Shown here: positions 52,546-64,000 of the stretch, piece by piece
How the letters are laid out: every line of letters starts with the position of its first letter
Numbering within the stretch: position 1 is the first letter of the stretch
Origin: Raffaelea ambrosiae
Taxonomy: Eukaryota; Ascomycota; Sordariomycetes; Ophiostomatales; Ophiostomataceae
Direction of reading: 5' to 3'
DNA: 64,000 bases
NCBI GenBank assembly: GCA_002778195.1
Contig: PCDI01000001.1
Span: 2,992,857-3,056,856 of the forward strand
Notes under the pieces: model-generated
Seen by the model: only the letters and a program-made list of their open reading frames with translations
The model's database searches: none
Told to the model about the DNA's origin: nothing
Program-made: the position numbers and the translations under genes

Positions 52546-55500
52546 AAAAAAAAAGAAAAAAAAAAAAAGAGAATGGGGCTGGCTTTCTCCCCCTTTCTTT
52601 GTTCTCCGAATTTTGTACTATTTTTTGGGATGCTGTCCCCATCATGAATGGAATGAATGGACGAAAGGAAATTGCGCATTGGACCAATTTGAACATGGAC
52701 AGCTTATGGAGTTTGGGGGGGTATCCAGTCATCATATCAAACAATTCTCGACAAGAAATCAACACAAAAACGCATCACAAAACGCATCACCAAAACCACC
52801 ACAAAAACAGCATCATAGCATGAAGCAGGAAAAGCTTCCATTGAATACTACAGGCATCTCTCAATTGCGCAATTCAGTACAGTCATGTCTCCGGCGTTAC
52901 CGGAGGAAAACATTGTTATGTTCCGTATGATGTTTGGGGGAATGGCGAGGACGATGCCCGCTCTTCATCGCACTTGTAAACCTTCTGCGGGTGGTAATAT
53001 GCCTGTCGGCTTGCAAGACAGCCCGTAAACTCCGGGTTGAGTTGCATAAATATCTGGCCCATCTCTCCTCCTCATGGACGAGAAATTGAAGACGACTGGG
53101 CTTCGGCCAAGCCAATATCAATTGATTTAGCAGAAAACCACTCTCCATTGTTGCAGGTCTCCAACAGTACCAAGGAAACTGTCTACTCTGTGGTTTGAAA
53201 ATACAAAATTTGACAAAAGACAGAAATCAAAAGTCCCATTGCCCCGACCTCGTCTGCAAAGAAAGACTCTGTTGGTTGAAGACGACAGCATCCTGAATGT
53301 TGAGCGCAGGCCTCGCCACGAAGCCAATCTAACGATGGACACACCGAAGTTTGGACATGTTTTCCCGGCACTTCGACTCTGTACATGTTGCTCCTCCAAC
53401 CTTGCTCTCTGAATTTCAAGACGCGTCAAATTGGTATATTTTGCCTTCCTTCTGCCAGTCCCATTTTCCCGATACAGTTTGGGGGGTTGGAAACATCAGC
53501 CGAGACTTCGAGAACAGCGGCAAATTCCCTCTTGTTGACTGGCTGACTTACTTGTTTGGGACCCCTTCCGCCCCTTTTGTGCCTTGATTTTGGCTGCCAC
53601 GCAAGAGGACTCTTGGACTCCCTTTGCCTCGCAGATGATGGACTGATTATTAAATGATTTTTTTTTGTTTGCCTTCATTTGAAACAGCGGCAGTTTGTGT
53701 AGATACCATGGACATACCTTCACCAGGATCCCCTGCCATGACACGAACACGGCGTCATTTCTGTTACAACTTCACACAAACAGCGTGTTACTTTGCGTTC
53801 GATAATATGGGGAGCAAGTTGTATATACGGTATAAGAGAGCAAACATGAGTTACGTACTCCTCCACCAAACCAACCCTGGACGTTCACTCGGGTCTGCAA
53901 CAGCGCATTGCAGCAGTCGAGCACCCAGAAAAGAGACACTTTCTTTTCTCTGCCTCCTCGTGTAGGAATCTGCTTCGTCCGAGACCTTTTCGCTGCAATC
54001 GTATAGCAAGCATAGACAAGCCCGGCTATTTGCACAAAAGAAGCAGAGTGAGAAATTGTGCAGCCGCCATTGGTTTGGCGCCCTTTGCTCCAGATGCGCA
54101 ATCAATTCGACCTCTTTTTTTTTTTCGTTTTTTGCCGCACTCCAAATTGAGCAACACAATGCCTGCTCCATGTCACCCAAACTTTGCACCTGCACGCTTA
54201 GGCAAATTCTACCCATGCTTATCTATGAGCTCCGAGATGCAGCAGCTCTGCACCTCGGAGGTTTTGTTTCTTGGCTCTCTACAGAATGGATTCGGTGCTA
54301 CCCTGTTATACTACTGTCGGCAGCTAACGTAACTACCGGTTGACCGAAGTCTTCCCGTGCAAGCCCTTTTGTCACAATCAGTTCCTACAGACGTTGCAGG
54401 GCATGCTCTGCCGCCTTGACAGCCCACAGCAGTCCATGGCATATGTAAAGGCCCCCGAGATTTCACCGGATCTTGGCCAGGACCACGACCGACGGAAGAA
54501 GCCGAGGTCTGCGCATGCCACCCAGTCGCACAAGCCAAGAAGCAAACCTGACGAGACTTGTCTTACAAGTGCCGGATGGAAACAGACCCGGCCTCTACAC
54601 GGCTGGTATGGAAACAGACTATTGATACCAGAGCGCAAAAGTCGGCACATAGTTACATTCACGCGGCTGCGAACACGCTATGAATCTCGCTCCACGGCGA
54701 GTTGTAAAACACGTCCAGGGACAGGTACCCCCTTTCTCCTTCGTCTTCCAGCCGCATTGGAGCGCGGAAGCCAGAAACGTTGTTCTCGAAAATCATGAGA
54801 CGATGAAGCTGGCTGAGAATGCTGTTCCAGCTTCTAATTCTGCGCCAGGGACATCCGCATACAAGACTGTTGCATATGGATCGCAATGCTATCTAGAGCT
54901 GCAAAGAACCGTCCAGTCCGGCACATGGGTATCTGCGGAGAATATCCATGCAATGAGAAACAAATAGAGTATCGTTTCATCGGAATATTCCTCTAGATTG
55001 CCCCATACTCTGTACCAATCATTGTACATTGTTTCTGCTACGATAATGCTCGCCTCTCAACAAGGAAGGTCAAGTGCTCCTCCTCACTGAAGCTGTCAAG
55101 TCTATCAGACAAACACAACATGCAACGCAAACTAACCTCATTCTGAGGATGATCGAATTGCCAGTGATGAAGAGAGAACAAGACCCAAGCCGAAAGATTG
55201 CAAAGATCTACACGGTACTTTGAGAAACATCCAATGATTATTCATTCGGCAAAAATACCCTTATATACGTTGTCTAATAACAGCCTCCTCATATCATACA
55301 CGGGGCGAAGCAACCTACCCCAGAAAACTCACTTTATGGGAATGAACAATGTGAGGCCCCCCCCACCCCTTTGTTTTTCCCCCAGAGTGTAAATCCTGTC
55401 TTATGCACACGGCAGCCGAGTCGAATGTCAAGTGATCATGTAAAAAACTTGTCCTCTAACCTGTATTAGACCCAGTTTGTGCTTCTTTCCTCCGAGTCTC

Positions 55501-56230
55501 TGACTGCTAAGTCTCACTGAAGAAGACGCACGGCTCGTGAGTCTGACGAGACAACTGCGGCTGGGTGTTGGCAAATGGCCTACATACAAGACCGCCATAT
55601 GAATTGTTTGTCTTGGCCCATTGCATTCCTGATCTGGCCAACCTTGGTAGCCACGATGGCGTACGCGTGCTCACACAAACGCCTCGCCCTTGCAAGACAT
55701 GTCTAGTAGATACCAGCTTCCTGTACCCTTGCTCCTTGTTCAGCGAGCACATCTACGCCAAACAGTCTAGGGAAAAAATGCATATTGAAATCCTTTTTTT
55801 CTTGAAAACAAATACAAGAAGCGCGGATGGAGAAATAGGCCCAAGAACCCTTTCCCGCCCCGTCTCTTTCTGACCAGATCACAGCGACTCACTCCACATT
55901 TTCTCCTCGTCTGGCTACCTTACCCTTTCATCCAGACACCAAGTTGGCAGAGGCCATTATGATTATCAGTATATAGTTCCCTCTCCCCAAATCGGCACTG
56001 TAGACCAACCCCCCCCCCTTTCTCCTCGACATTGGCAGAGGAGAATTTGTGTGTTCCAGAACAAATCTGTCCCCCCCTTCCATTTGGCTTACAAGTTCTT
56101 GGATGCTATCGCCTTGTCTCGTCTTCTTCTGGACATACCTCCTCCTCCCTCCAGTCGGAAGATCGTTGGACAGACGCTGAGAATCCGGACCAGCCCGTTG
56201 AAGAAAGACAAGACTTGACAGCCACTGACA
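52546..56230. other. 3.7-kb gene-poor interval
   Basis: No recognisable gene. Base composition is lower in GC than the flanking genes, and TATA-like and A/T tracts are common. Reading frames up to 150 codons have no domain features. A minus-strand frame at 54659-54886 (SEIHSVF, LDVFYNSPW) looks slightly protein-like but is isolated. It could contain decayed transposon or gene remains that I cannot identify. Confidence 0.45.
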
Positions 56231-57845
56231 ATGGCCCATCCTCAGCACCTTCGCGCGGCCCAGGACTTGCCTCCGGAGTGGCCGCTGCAGCTCGATACCG
56301 ACACGGAGCTTTGGAATCAAAGAAACCGCGAGGATGAGACGGCGACCACCACTGGCAGCATCCGCGAACCCTCGGACCGGGGCATCTCTGAAAAGTCCCA
56401 TCTGCATCGGATGCAGTCGTCTGTCACGGAGACATCTGATTCAGAAACGCCCCTGGAGGTTGTGGGAAGCACCGACATCTACGACGAGACGGGCCAGATC
56501 CGTCTGATTCCGGTACGTGACAGCACGTCCTTTTTTTTTTTCCTCTCCGATCGAAGCTGACAGACCAAACCTGCAAGACACCGCCTCCAGACCCAAAAGG
56601 TGTGAAGAAGACATGTAGAAAAGAAAAAAAAAAGAAAAAAAAAAAGATCGCGGAAGGACGAAGAGGACTGACGATGTGATCAGATCCGCTGAACCTGCCC
56701 AACTGGCGCAAGTACACGGCCATTGGCTGTCTGTGTTTCTGTAAGTGTTCAGCGACAGACCCCCGCCAAGGACAAGTTCTCTAACGTGGTCGATTTTCTT
56801 CTCTTCTTCTTCTTCGTCTTCCCAGTCGGCAGTCTCTCGCTCTGTGCCGACATGGTCGTGGCCGGCCTGCTGCCCGTCTTCCTGCTCGAGTACTCGGGCG
56901 TCGACCCCAAGCCGATCCTCAAGCACGCCGACATGAAGGGCAACCCCAGCCCGCTGGCCATCGTCCCGGCCGGCGTCCAGCCGGTCTCGCTGTACGAGGT
57001 CACGCTGCTGTCGACGCTGCCGACGCTGAGCAACTGCGTGGCCAGCTATTTCCTGGTGCCGCTGTCGCTCGCCATCGGCCGCCGGCCCGTGCTGCTGGTG
57101 ACGGCCATGTGCTCGTGGGTGGGCGGCTTCTGGGCGGCGTACAGCCAGTCGCTGCGGATGCACCTGTTTGCGCGCGTGGTGCACGGCCTGGGGTCGGCCA
57201 CGGTCGAGGGCCTGCTGCCGCTGGTGATGCAGGACATGGTGTTCATCCACCAGCGCAACCGGACCTTTGCGGCCATCATGGCCTGCCAGGGCCCGCTGCT
57301 CATGCTGTTTGGCATCCTCGGCCCCTACATTGCCACCAACTACTCGTGGCGCTGGCTGTACCTGATCACGTCCGCCGTGGGCGTGCTGGCGTGGCTCCTG
57401 CTCATTGTCTTTGTGCCGGAGAGCCGCAAGATGCGGTCCAAGCAGGAGCTGAGTAGGTACCTCCCCTCCCCTTTTTGGGGGGAACGTCGATCTTTGGCAA
57501 ACTTTCCTTTCCCCCCCTTCAGAACTTGGTTCTCTTGCCAACTTCCTTCCCCTTCCTCCCACCTATGCTGACCAACAGACGGACAACGTCTCTGGCCGGT
57601 CGAGCCGGGCCAGGTCCGGACAGCCCTGGACTACGAGCGCTACGGCCGCCGCACACGCAAGGACGACATGGGCGTCTTCACCATGGGCTTCGAGTGGAAG
57701 GAGACCGTCATCCAGATGCTGCGCACCCTGCAGACGACGTACTTCCCGGCCGTCCTCCTGGTCATCTGCATCGATGCCGTGTTCTTTATCATTTTGCAGT
57801 CCGTCGGCCAGACCATTTCGTTTGCTCTTCTCGCCGCTGGGTACG

Positions 57846-57879
<34 letters not shown>

Positions 57880-58957
57880 TTCCTAGAAGTGCGTGCAGTC
57901 TGATTGACACGGCACAGCGTCCCATACGAACTGAGCGGTCTCTTCATGGTCACGGGCTTCTTGTCGTCGATCATTGTCTACCTGTTTGGCGGCCCGCTGG
58001 CCGACAAGCTCACGCTCAAGATCTCCCGGATGCGGGGCCAGACCGGCCGCGAGCCCGAGTTCCAGCTGCCCAACCTGATCGTGCCGTTCATCTCGGCCAT
58101 GGCGGGCTGTGCTGTGTTCGGCTGCGCCCAGCACTTCCACTGGCACGTGGCGGTGCTGCTGACGGGCGCCTTCTTCCTGATGGTTGGCAGCATGACGGCG
58201 TCCACCATTCTCAAGACGTTCATCATTGAAAGCTACCCGCACTGGCCTGGGTAAGTGTCTGAAGCCCACGATTCAAAAGAATTCTCTTTTTTTTCTGTCT
58301 TTTTTTCTTTTTTTTCCCTTTTTTTCTTCTTTTTCTTCTTTTTTCCTCTTCTGTTTTCTTCTTTTTTCTTCTTTCTTCTTTCTTCTTCTTCTTCTTCTTC
58401 TTCTTCTTCTTCTTCTTCTTCTTTTGTACTGACCAGCTAGTCCCGTTCTTGTCAACGTCAACACGTGGCGCACACTGATCAGTTTCTTCTTCTCCTCGCA
58501 CGCCACCACGTGGGTGCAGGAGCGTGGTCCACTCCTCGTCTTCGGCGTCTACATCGCCGTCATGTTCATCATGTTTGGCTTCATCCCGCTCTTCTACTTC
58601 TTTGGCAAGCGGTTCCGCATGTGGACGTCGGGCCGCATCACATCCGCGGAGCGCAATGCCGCTGTCCGTGCTGCGGCGGCCCCAGGCGGCGGCAGCGGCG
58701 GAGGCGGAGGTCCCGGGTCCGACTTGGACGGCCTGGCCGGGCTGGCTGGTGCCAACCGCGGCGCCGCAGCCTCGTCGGAGACGTTTGGGTCGGATGCCAC
58801 GATGGTGACAAACGGCAGCCGCCCGAACCTGCGCCGGCAGGCCACAATGGGCAGCATTGACAAGACGCTGCACCGGGTGATGTCGGCCGAGACGGTGGAG
58901 ACGATGGTCAGCAGGGACAAGCACCCTGAGCAGGTGGCCATCAAGGAGGAGGCATAG
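56231..58957 (+). CDS. MFS transporter, DHA1-like, seven exons with a 22-nt microexon
   Basis: Exons 56231-56512, 56578-56599, 56684-56740, 56826-57452, 57579-57840, 57918-58250 and 58441-58957 give 699 aa. The long cytosolic N-terminus (about 1-115) carries the element RLIPTPPPDPKDPLNLPNW, rebuilt only if the 22-nt microexon is included; this P-x-P-x-D-P-x-D-P-x-N-x-P-x-W stretch is a hallmark of fungal DHA1-type carriers. Helices follow: LCADMVVAGLLPVFLLE, SLAIGRRPVLLVTAM (motif A-like), WVGGFWAAY, FARVVHGLGSATVEGLLPLV, GPLLMLFGILGPYIATNYSWRW, then after the central loop (WKETVIQML) the second half. The C-terminal tail is Gly/Ala-rich and acidic and may be a regulatory target. Intron 6 contains a (TTC)n run. 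The substrate cannot be assigned. Start is the first ATG. Confidence 0.9.
58381..58424. repeat. (TTC)n microsatellite in MFS intron 6
   Basis: About fourteen TTC units forming the polypyrimidine stretch just upstream of the acceptor (GACCAGCTAG). Confidence 0.95.
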
Positions 58958-59820
58958 ATGTGATTGTGTTGTGTGCTGTGAATCGCCTTTCTCTCTGTCG
59001 TTTTTTTTTTTTCAACTTTCTATATCGTCGTGCAAAACAGCCCTTTTCCTTATGTTCTCTTTATTTTTGCTCGGCCCCCTTTGGCTTTTGTCCGTCCTAA
59101 GATGGACATTGTTGTCGAATAGCTGCAGTTGTAGACCAGATGATTGATGATACACATCCCTTTTTTGCCGACGCGGACTAGAACCGTATTGCTGTGTGTC
59201 TGATCGGAGAATCGCTTACACGCACCACTTTCAGCGCCCAGTGCGTTATCGCCAGCTTGCCACCTGGTCTCACACCCGTACTTCGCACACGTGACAGCTG
59301 GCCCCTCCAGGGTCTGTGCGGCGCCGTTGGGCTTAGTCAATCCCTGGGGAGCGAGCTTCGGACAGCGAAAGGCAGGAGCGACCGCTGTGTCTTACGGGTA
59401 GCTTCCATATTTGCAAGGCAACACCATTCATTATTTTTGAGCATCACAAAGTCGGATTGGCGTCGTCACCCACTTTTGTCCACACACCACCGCCTCTGCC
59501 CAGCCACCTACCAGCTGCGTCCTTGGCCATTTCTCCCCCCTGGCAAGTCCCGACACGAGGACAGATTGTGCTGGTCCCGCCTGTTGCCAATTGCCTCCTG
59601 CCTGCGTGACAGCTGCCCTGCCGGCGATCCGCTTCCCGTCGCACCTGATTTTGGCTGATTTCGGCCGTCTTTCTCGCGATCTTTTTTTTTGTTTTCTGTT
59701 TTCTTGCGACATTGCTCTGCTTCGACCTCTCTGCCCACACGGCACGCCTTGCCCATCGGCGGCTTCTCCCTGCGATTTCCCTCCCCCTCCCGGCCTCGTC
59801 ACAAGCTCCAACAGCACACC
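58958..59820. other. Intergenic, MFS to VPS35
   Basis: 3' region of the MFS gene and CT-rich leader of VPS35. No gene seen. Confidence 0.55.
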
Positions 59821-62800
59821 ATGGCGACCCCTCCGCCACTGGACGACCAGGCTCGGCTGCTTGAGGACGCCCTCATCGCCGTGCGCCAGCAGACGGTGCT
59901 GATGCGCAAATGCCTCGACACGCCTGGCAAGCTAATGGACGCGCTGAAGTGCTGGTGAGTTTTGTGTCTTCTTTTTCTTTTTGAGAAGGAGAGAGAGAGC
60001 CCGTCTCTCCGCGGGCATCCCCCTGCTAACCGCCCCTACCACCCCCCCCTTCTAGCTCAACACTCGTCTCGGAGCTGCGCACCAGCAGCCTCGGCCCCAA
60101 GCAGTACTACGAGCTCTACATGTCCGTCTTCGATGCCCTCCGCTACCTGTCCGTCCATCTGCGCGAGAACCACCCGGTCAACCACCTGGCCGACCTCTAC
60201 GAGCTGGTGCAGTATGCGGGCAACATCATCCCCCGGCTGTACCTGATGATCACCGTCGGCACGGCCTACATGGCCATCGAGGGCGCGCCGGTCAAGGAGC
60301 TGATGAAGGACATGATGGACATGAGCCGCGGCGTGCAGCACCCAATACGCGGCCTCTTTCTGCGCTACTATCTGTCCGGCCAGTCCCGCGACTACCTGCC
60401 GACCGGCGACGGCGACGGGCCCGAGGGCAACCTGCAGGACTCCATCAGCTTCATCCTGACCAACTTTGTCGAGATGAACAAGCTGTGGGTGCGTCTGCAG
60501 CACCAGGGCCACTCCCGCGAGCGCGAGCAGCGCACGCAGGAGCGCAAGGAGCTGCAGCTGCTGGTCGGCACCAACATTGTGCGGCTGAGCCAGCTGGTCG
60601 ACCTGGAGACGTACAAGACGGCCATCCTGGCCCCCCTGCTCGAGCAGGTCGTGCAGTGCCGCGACGTCCTGGCCCAGGAGTACCTGCTCGAGGTCATCAC
60701 CCAGGTCTTCCCCGACGAGTTCCACCTGCACACCCTGGACCAGTTCCTCGCCGCGGTATCGAAGCTCAACCCTCACGTCAACGTCAAGGCCATCGTCGTC
60801 GGCCTCATGGACCGGCTGTCCAACTACGCCGAGCGCGAAGCACAGAACCGCCCGAACGAGAACCGACAAAAGATTGAGGAGGAGGCCCTTGCGGCCCTGC
60901 TAGAAAAGACGAAGCTGGGCAGCGGCGAGACGGCAGAAGGAGAGAGCTCAAAACAGGCCGACGCGGCCGGCGAGGGCGCCTCCAAAGACGCCGACGACGA
61001 CGCCGAATCCACGGCTGACACGCTGGCGACAGCGCCATCAACAGCCGATACGGACGCTACGGCCGTCAACGGCAACGAGAACGCAAACGAGAACGGCAGC
61101 GAACATGGCGAGAACGGCGAAAACGGCGAAAACAGCGAGGGCGCCGCAGCCGAGGGGGCCGAGAACGGCGACGGCAGCGAGCCGCCCATTGGCGCCGACG
61201 TGCATCTGTACGAGGTCTTCTTCGGGCAGGTCAAGTCGCTCGTCTACGCACAGCACCTGCCGATCCAGGACACCATTGCTCTTCTGGTCTCGCTGACGAA
61301 CCTGGCCCTGAACATCTACCCCGACCGGCTGGACTACGTTGACCAGATCCTGGCCTTTGCAGCCGTCAAGGTCGGCGAGAACGCCAACAGCCCCGACCTG
61401 CACTCGCCCGTGGCGCAGCAGAGCATCCTGGCCCTGCTGCAGGCGCCCATCAAGCACTACGCCTCCATCTTCACGGCCCTGGCGCTGCCCACGTATGTGC
61501 CGCTCTTCCAGGGCCAGACGTATCCGACGCGGCGCGCCGTGGCGGGCGAGGTGGCGCGCAGTCTGCTGAAGAACCAGACGAAGATCACGACGACGGCGAA
61601 CCTGGAGAACGTGCTGGAGGTGCTCAAGGTGCTCATCACAGAGGGCGCGCAGCCGCCGGCGGGGTACCCGGGCGCTGTGCAGCAGCAGCAGCAACTGCAG
61701 CGCGGCGGCGGCGGCGGCGGCGGCGGCGGCGTGGGGCGGTCATTTGAGACGGACGAGACGCTGGAAGAGCAGGGGTGGCTGGCGCGGCTGGTGCACCTGC
61801 TGCAGGCGGAGACCAACGACACGCAGTTCCGGCTGCTGCAGCTGACGCGCAAGGCGTATGCAGAGGGCAACGAGCGGATCCGGATCACGACGCCGCCGCT
61901 GATCACGGCGGGCCTGAAGCTGGCGCGGCGGTTCAAGGCGCGGGAGCACTACGAGGACAACTGGTCGACGCAGTCGTCGGCGCTGTTCAAGTTTTTGCAC
62001 GCGGCGGTGTCGACGCTGTATGCGCGGGTGAACAACGGCGGCGGGGCGGAGCTGTCGCTGCGGCTGTTCTGCGTGTGCGGGCAGACGGCGGACATGACGG
62101 GCTTCGAGGAGGTGGCGTACGAGTTCTTTGCGCAGGCGTTCACGGTGTACGAGGAGGCGGTGTCGGACAGCAAGGCGCAGTTCCAGGCGGTGTGCATGAT
62201 TGCCAGCACGCTGCACCAGACGCGCCACTTTAGCCGCGAGAACTACGACACGCTGATCACCAAGTGCGCGCAGCACGCGAGCAAGCTGCTGCGCAAGCCG
62301 GACCAGTGCCGGGCGGTGTACCTGGCGAGCCATCTGTGGTGGGCGACGCCGATTGCGGCCAACAGCGAGACCGAAGAGAAAGATGTAAGTGCGGAGTGTC
62401 GGGGAAGAAGGGGGGGGGGGGGGTCCATCTTGACGTAGTGTTGCTAACTTTCCAGCTGTACCGCGATGGCAAGCGCGTGCTGGAGTGCCTGCAGCGGGCG
62501 CTCCGCGTGGCGGACTCGTGCATGGAGACGGCGACGTCGATTGAGCTGTTTGTCGAGATCCTCGACCGCTACGTGTACTACTTTGACCAGCAGAACGAAT
62601 CGGTAAGGACGCTCATGGATGCTACCACAATTGGTTGCCGACGGGAACGCTGAACTAACCTTTCCAGGTCACCACGAAATACCTCAACGGCCTGATTGAG
62701 CTGATCCACTCGAACCTGGCGGGCAACCAGCAGGAGTCGGCGTCGATCGAGGCGAGCAAGAAGCACTTTTTGCACACGCTGGAGCTGATCCGCAGCAAGG

Positions 62801-62832
62801 AGTACGAGGGCATTGTTCTGACGCCGAAATGA
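59821..62832 (+). CDS. VPS35: VPS35, retromer scaffold subunit
   Basis: Four exons, 59821-59954, 60056-62384, 62456-62602 and 62668-62832, give 924 aa. Vps35 is the alpha-solenoid that links Vps26 and Vps29 and selects cargo on endosomes. Family landmarks: [20 protein letters not shown] and DALKC / [21 protein letters not shown] across intron 1; the [15 protein letters not shown] segment (the PRLY motif used for Vps26/Rab7 contact); [34 protein letters not shown]; and the C-terminal [20 protein letters not shown] and [11 protein letters not shown]. An acidic, Asn/Gly-rich insertion (about residues 325-400: [18 protein letters not shown]) interrupts the solenoid and is probably a flexible loop. 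A poly-Gly run lies near 575. All exon phases agree. The start MATPPPLDD is the first ATG. Confidence 0.97.
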
Positions 62833-63786
62833 GAGACAAGGAGCAGAGAAAGAAAAGCAAGTAATGGGAGAAGGGGACGGGGAGATGCCATTCCTGCATC
62901 TCTCTCACAATTTTAATGGGTGTTGTTGCACGTGTACCGAAAGCAGATGGGGGGGGGGGAGGAAAGCAAGCAAGGCGCCTCTTGTCTCTTTTCTTTTGTT
63001 TTGGATGTCTCGTTTCTTATAGTTTTTTTTTTTTTTTTCCTTCTCTCTTTCGTTCTCCTTCTTTCTGAACTGTGCCAGTAGTAGAAAAAGCTGTACATAC
63101 ATTGTTATTTTTTTTTTTTTTTCGTTGCTTACATTTCTTACATTTCTTACATTTCTTACATTTCTTACATTATTTTGCCCTTTTTTTGGTCTTGCTTTTT
63201 GTCAATTTGATTGATTTGTGCGTCTTTCTTTTGTCTGCCGTCTTCACGTAGCCTTTGGATTCAAGAGAGTGTGCAACTCGTAAACACTTGGATTTCTATG
63301 TACGCGAGTGTATCCAAGAGGGAGCAAAAAAAGGCTTGGACACGGAAGATATAGAGGACAAAGAAGTGTGAGGGAAACAAGTGTGACAAGGGAAAAAAAA
63401 AGTATGGTGGGAGACAAGAGCATCAAAAAGAACAACAAGCACACACAAGCCAGAGTGCCGAACAACAAGGAGATGAAAAAAAGAATATCCCCAATGATCT
63501 TCTCTCGAGGAGAGCAGAAACAAACAAACAAAAAAAGAAACGCCACACCAATGCAGAAGATGGAGAACAAACAAATGGAAGCAGAACACAGACCAAACGA
63601 TGAAGGAAACACTAAGAAAAGGAAGATAACACAGGAAAGGAGAAGGAGGAGAAAAAAAAAAGAAAAAAGAAAGGGAAAACGACAAACGAGAAGGGTGTAG
63701 TTTTTAGAGTAACAAGTGTTATATAGAGCGCCGTCTCATCCCATGCTCGCTCCCCCGTGCTCTCCCGTGCTCTCCCATGCTCACGC
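62833..63786. other. Convergent intergenic region with tandem 9-mers
   Basis: Downstream of VPS35 and of the edge gene. A 9-bp unit CTTACATTT is repeated five times at 63128-63172, and T/A tracts are frequent. No gene seen. Confidence 0.55.
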
Positions 63787-63969
63787 TCATGCGGCCAGGT
63801 TCGCCGCGGCCTTGGCGAGAATCTCGGCCGTCCGGGCCACCGTGGCATTGACCAGCGCCCAGTCGCCCGCGTCGACCGCGTCGCGGATGGCCGGGAACAG
63901 CTCGCCCTCGGCGCCCGCCCATCGTTTGGGGCCAAACAGGACGTGTCTGTACTGGGTTCGATTGGGGAT
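63787..63969 (-). CDS. Last exon of an M28/TFR-dimer peptidase (glutamate carboxypeptidase II-like), cut by window edge
   Basis: The frame from the acceptor TAG at 63972-63970 to the stop at 63787 encodes IPNRTQYRHVLFGPKRW, then GELFPAIRDAVDAGDWALVN and ILAKAAANLAA. The H-V-L-F-G-P ... F-P-x-I-R-D-A ending is the C-terminus of the transferrin-receptor-like dimerisation domain of glutamate carboxypeptidase II/Tre-family proteins. A CTAAC branch point lies 8 nt before the acceptor at 63976-63981 on the minus strand. The M28 catalytic part must lie beyond the right edge, so activity cannot be judged. Upstream of 63969 only intron sequence remains in the window. Confidence 0.75.
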   Translation of the reverse strand: MPNRTQYRHVLFGPKRWAGAEGELFPAIRDAVDAGDWALVNATVARTAEILAKAAANLAA

Positions 63970-64000
63970 CTATTTTGTTAGAAGAGAAGAGGAAAAAAGG

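Noticed and set aside
54659..54967. Overlapping plus/minus frames near 54.8 kb
   Set aside because: Isolated, no splice partners or recognisable motif, and set in lower-GC DNA; too weak to call.

Overview
This window comes from a filamentous ascomycete nuclear genome (Pezizomycotina, probably Sordariomycetes). The evidence is GC-rich exons split by short introns (about 55-240 bp) with GTRNGT donors, CTAAC/CTGAC branch points and YAG acceptors. Intergenic DNA is CT/AT-rich and full of microsatellites, the tRNA genes contain introns, and the gene content is typically fungal (HET domain, Zn2Cys6 regulator, Git3-like and rhodopsin-like receptors, INO80, Arb1, hybrid histidine kinase). There is no operon structure. 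Exon joins were worked out by eye; every spliced model given here sums to a whole number of codons.

Left part (0-16 kb): a decayed aldo/keto reductase relic lies at the left edge. It is followed by four minus-strand genes: a PLD/HKD-domain protein, a ThuA-domain protein, a five-exon fungal rhodopsin-like membrane protein with a 45-bp repeat array in its last intron, and (after a plus-strand CipA/NmrA-like oxidoreductase) a promethin-like hydrophobic-hairpin protein. A split tRNA-Leu(UAG) with two partial relic copies follows; these relics form the 3' end of a Fungal_N-type protein gene.

Centre (16-36 kb): INO80 (1917 aa, four exons) and ARB1 (618 aa, three exons) are the large housekeeping genes on the minus strand. 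Then come a small secreted protein, an intron-containing tRNA-Met, a solo HET-domain protein and, convergent with it, a PAS-rich hybrid histidine kinase with a His-rich insertion in its ATPase domain.

Right part (36-64 kb): a small conserved protein of unknown function; a Zn2Cys6 regulator lying tail-to-tail with a DHA2-type MFS transporter (a possible regulator/transporter pair); a Git3/CRL-like GPCR whose last exon is hidden behind an intron; an LDAH-type lipid-droplet hydrolase; an unrecognised 229-aa protein; a seven-exon MFS transporter with a 22-nt microexon; VPS35; and, cut by the right edge, the last exon of an M28/TFR-dimer (glutamate carboxypeptidase II-like) gene.

Functionally the window mixes chromatin remodelling (INO80), ribosome biogenesis (ARB1), endosomal retrieval (VPS35), lipid-droplet biology (promethin-like and LDAH-like), sensing (two receptor-like proteins and one hybrid kinase), efflux (two MFS) and nonself/incompatibility-type genes (HET, Fungal_N). 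I found no CRISPR array, intact transposon or clear secondary-metabolite backbone gene. The most unusual items are the tRNA relics captured as coding sequence, the histidine-rich kinase insertion, the expanded zinc-cluster linker and the two-start oxidoreductase.
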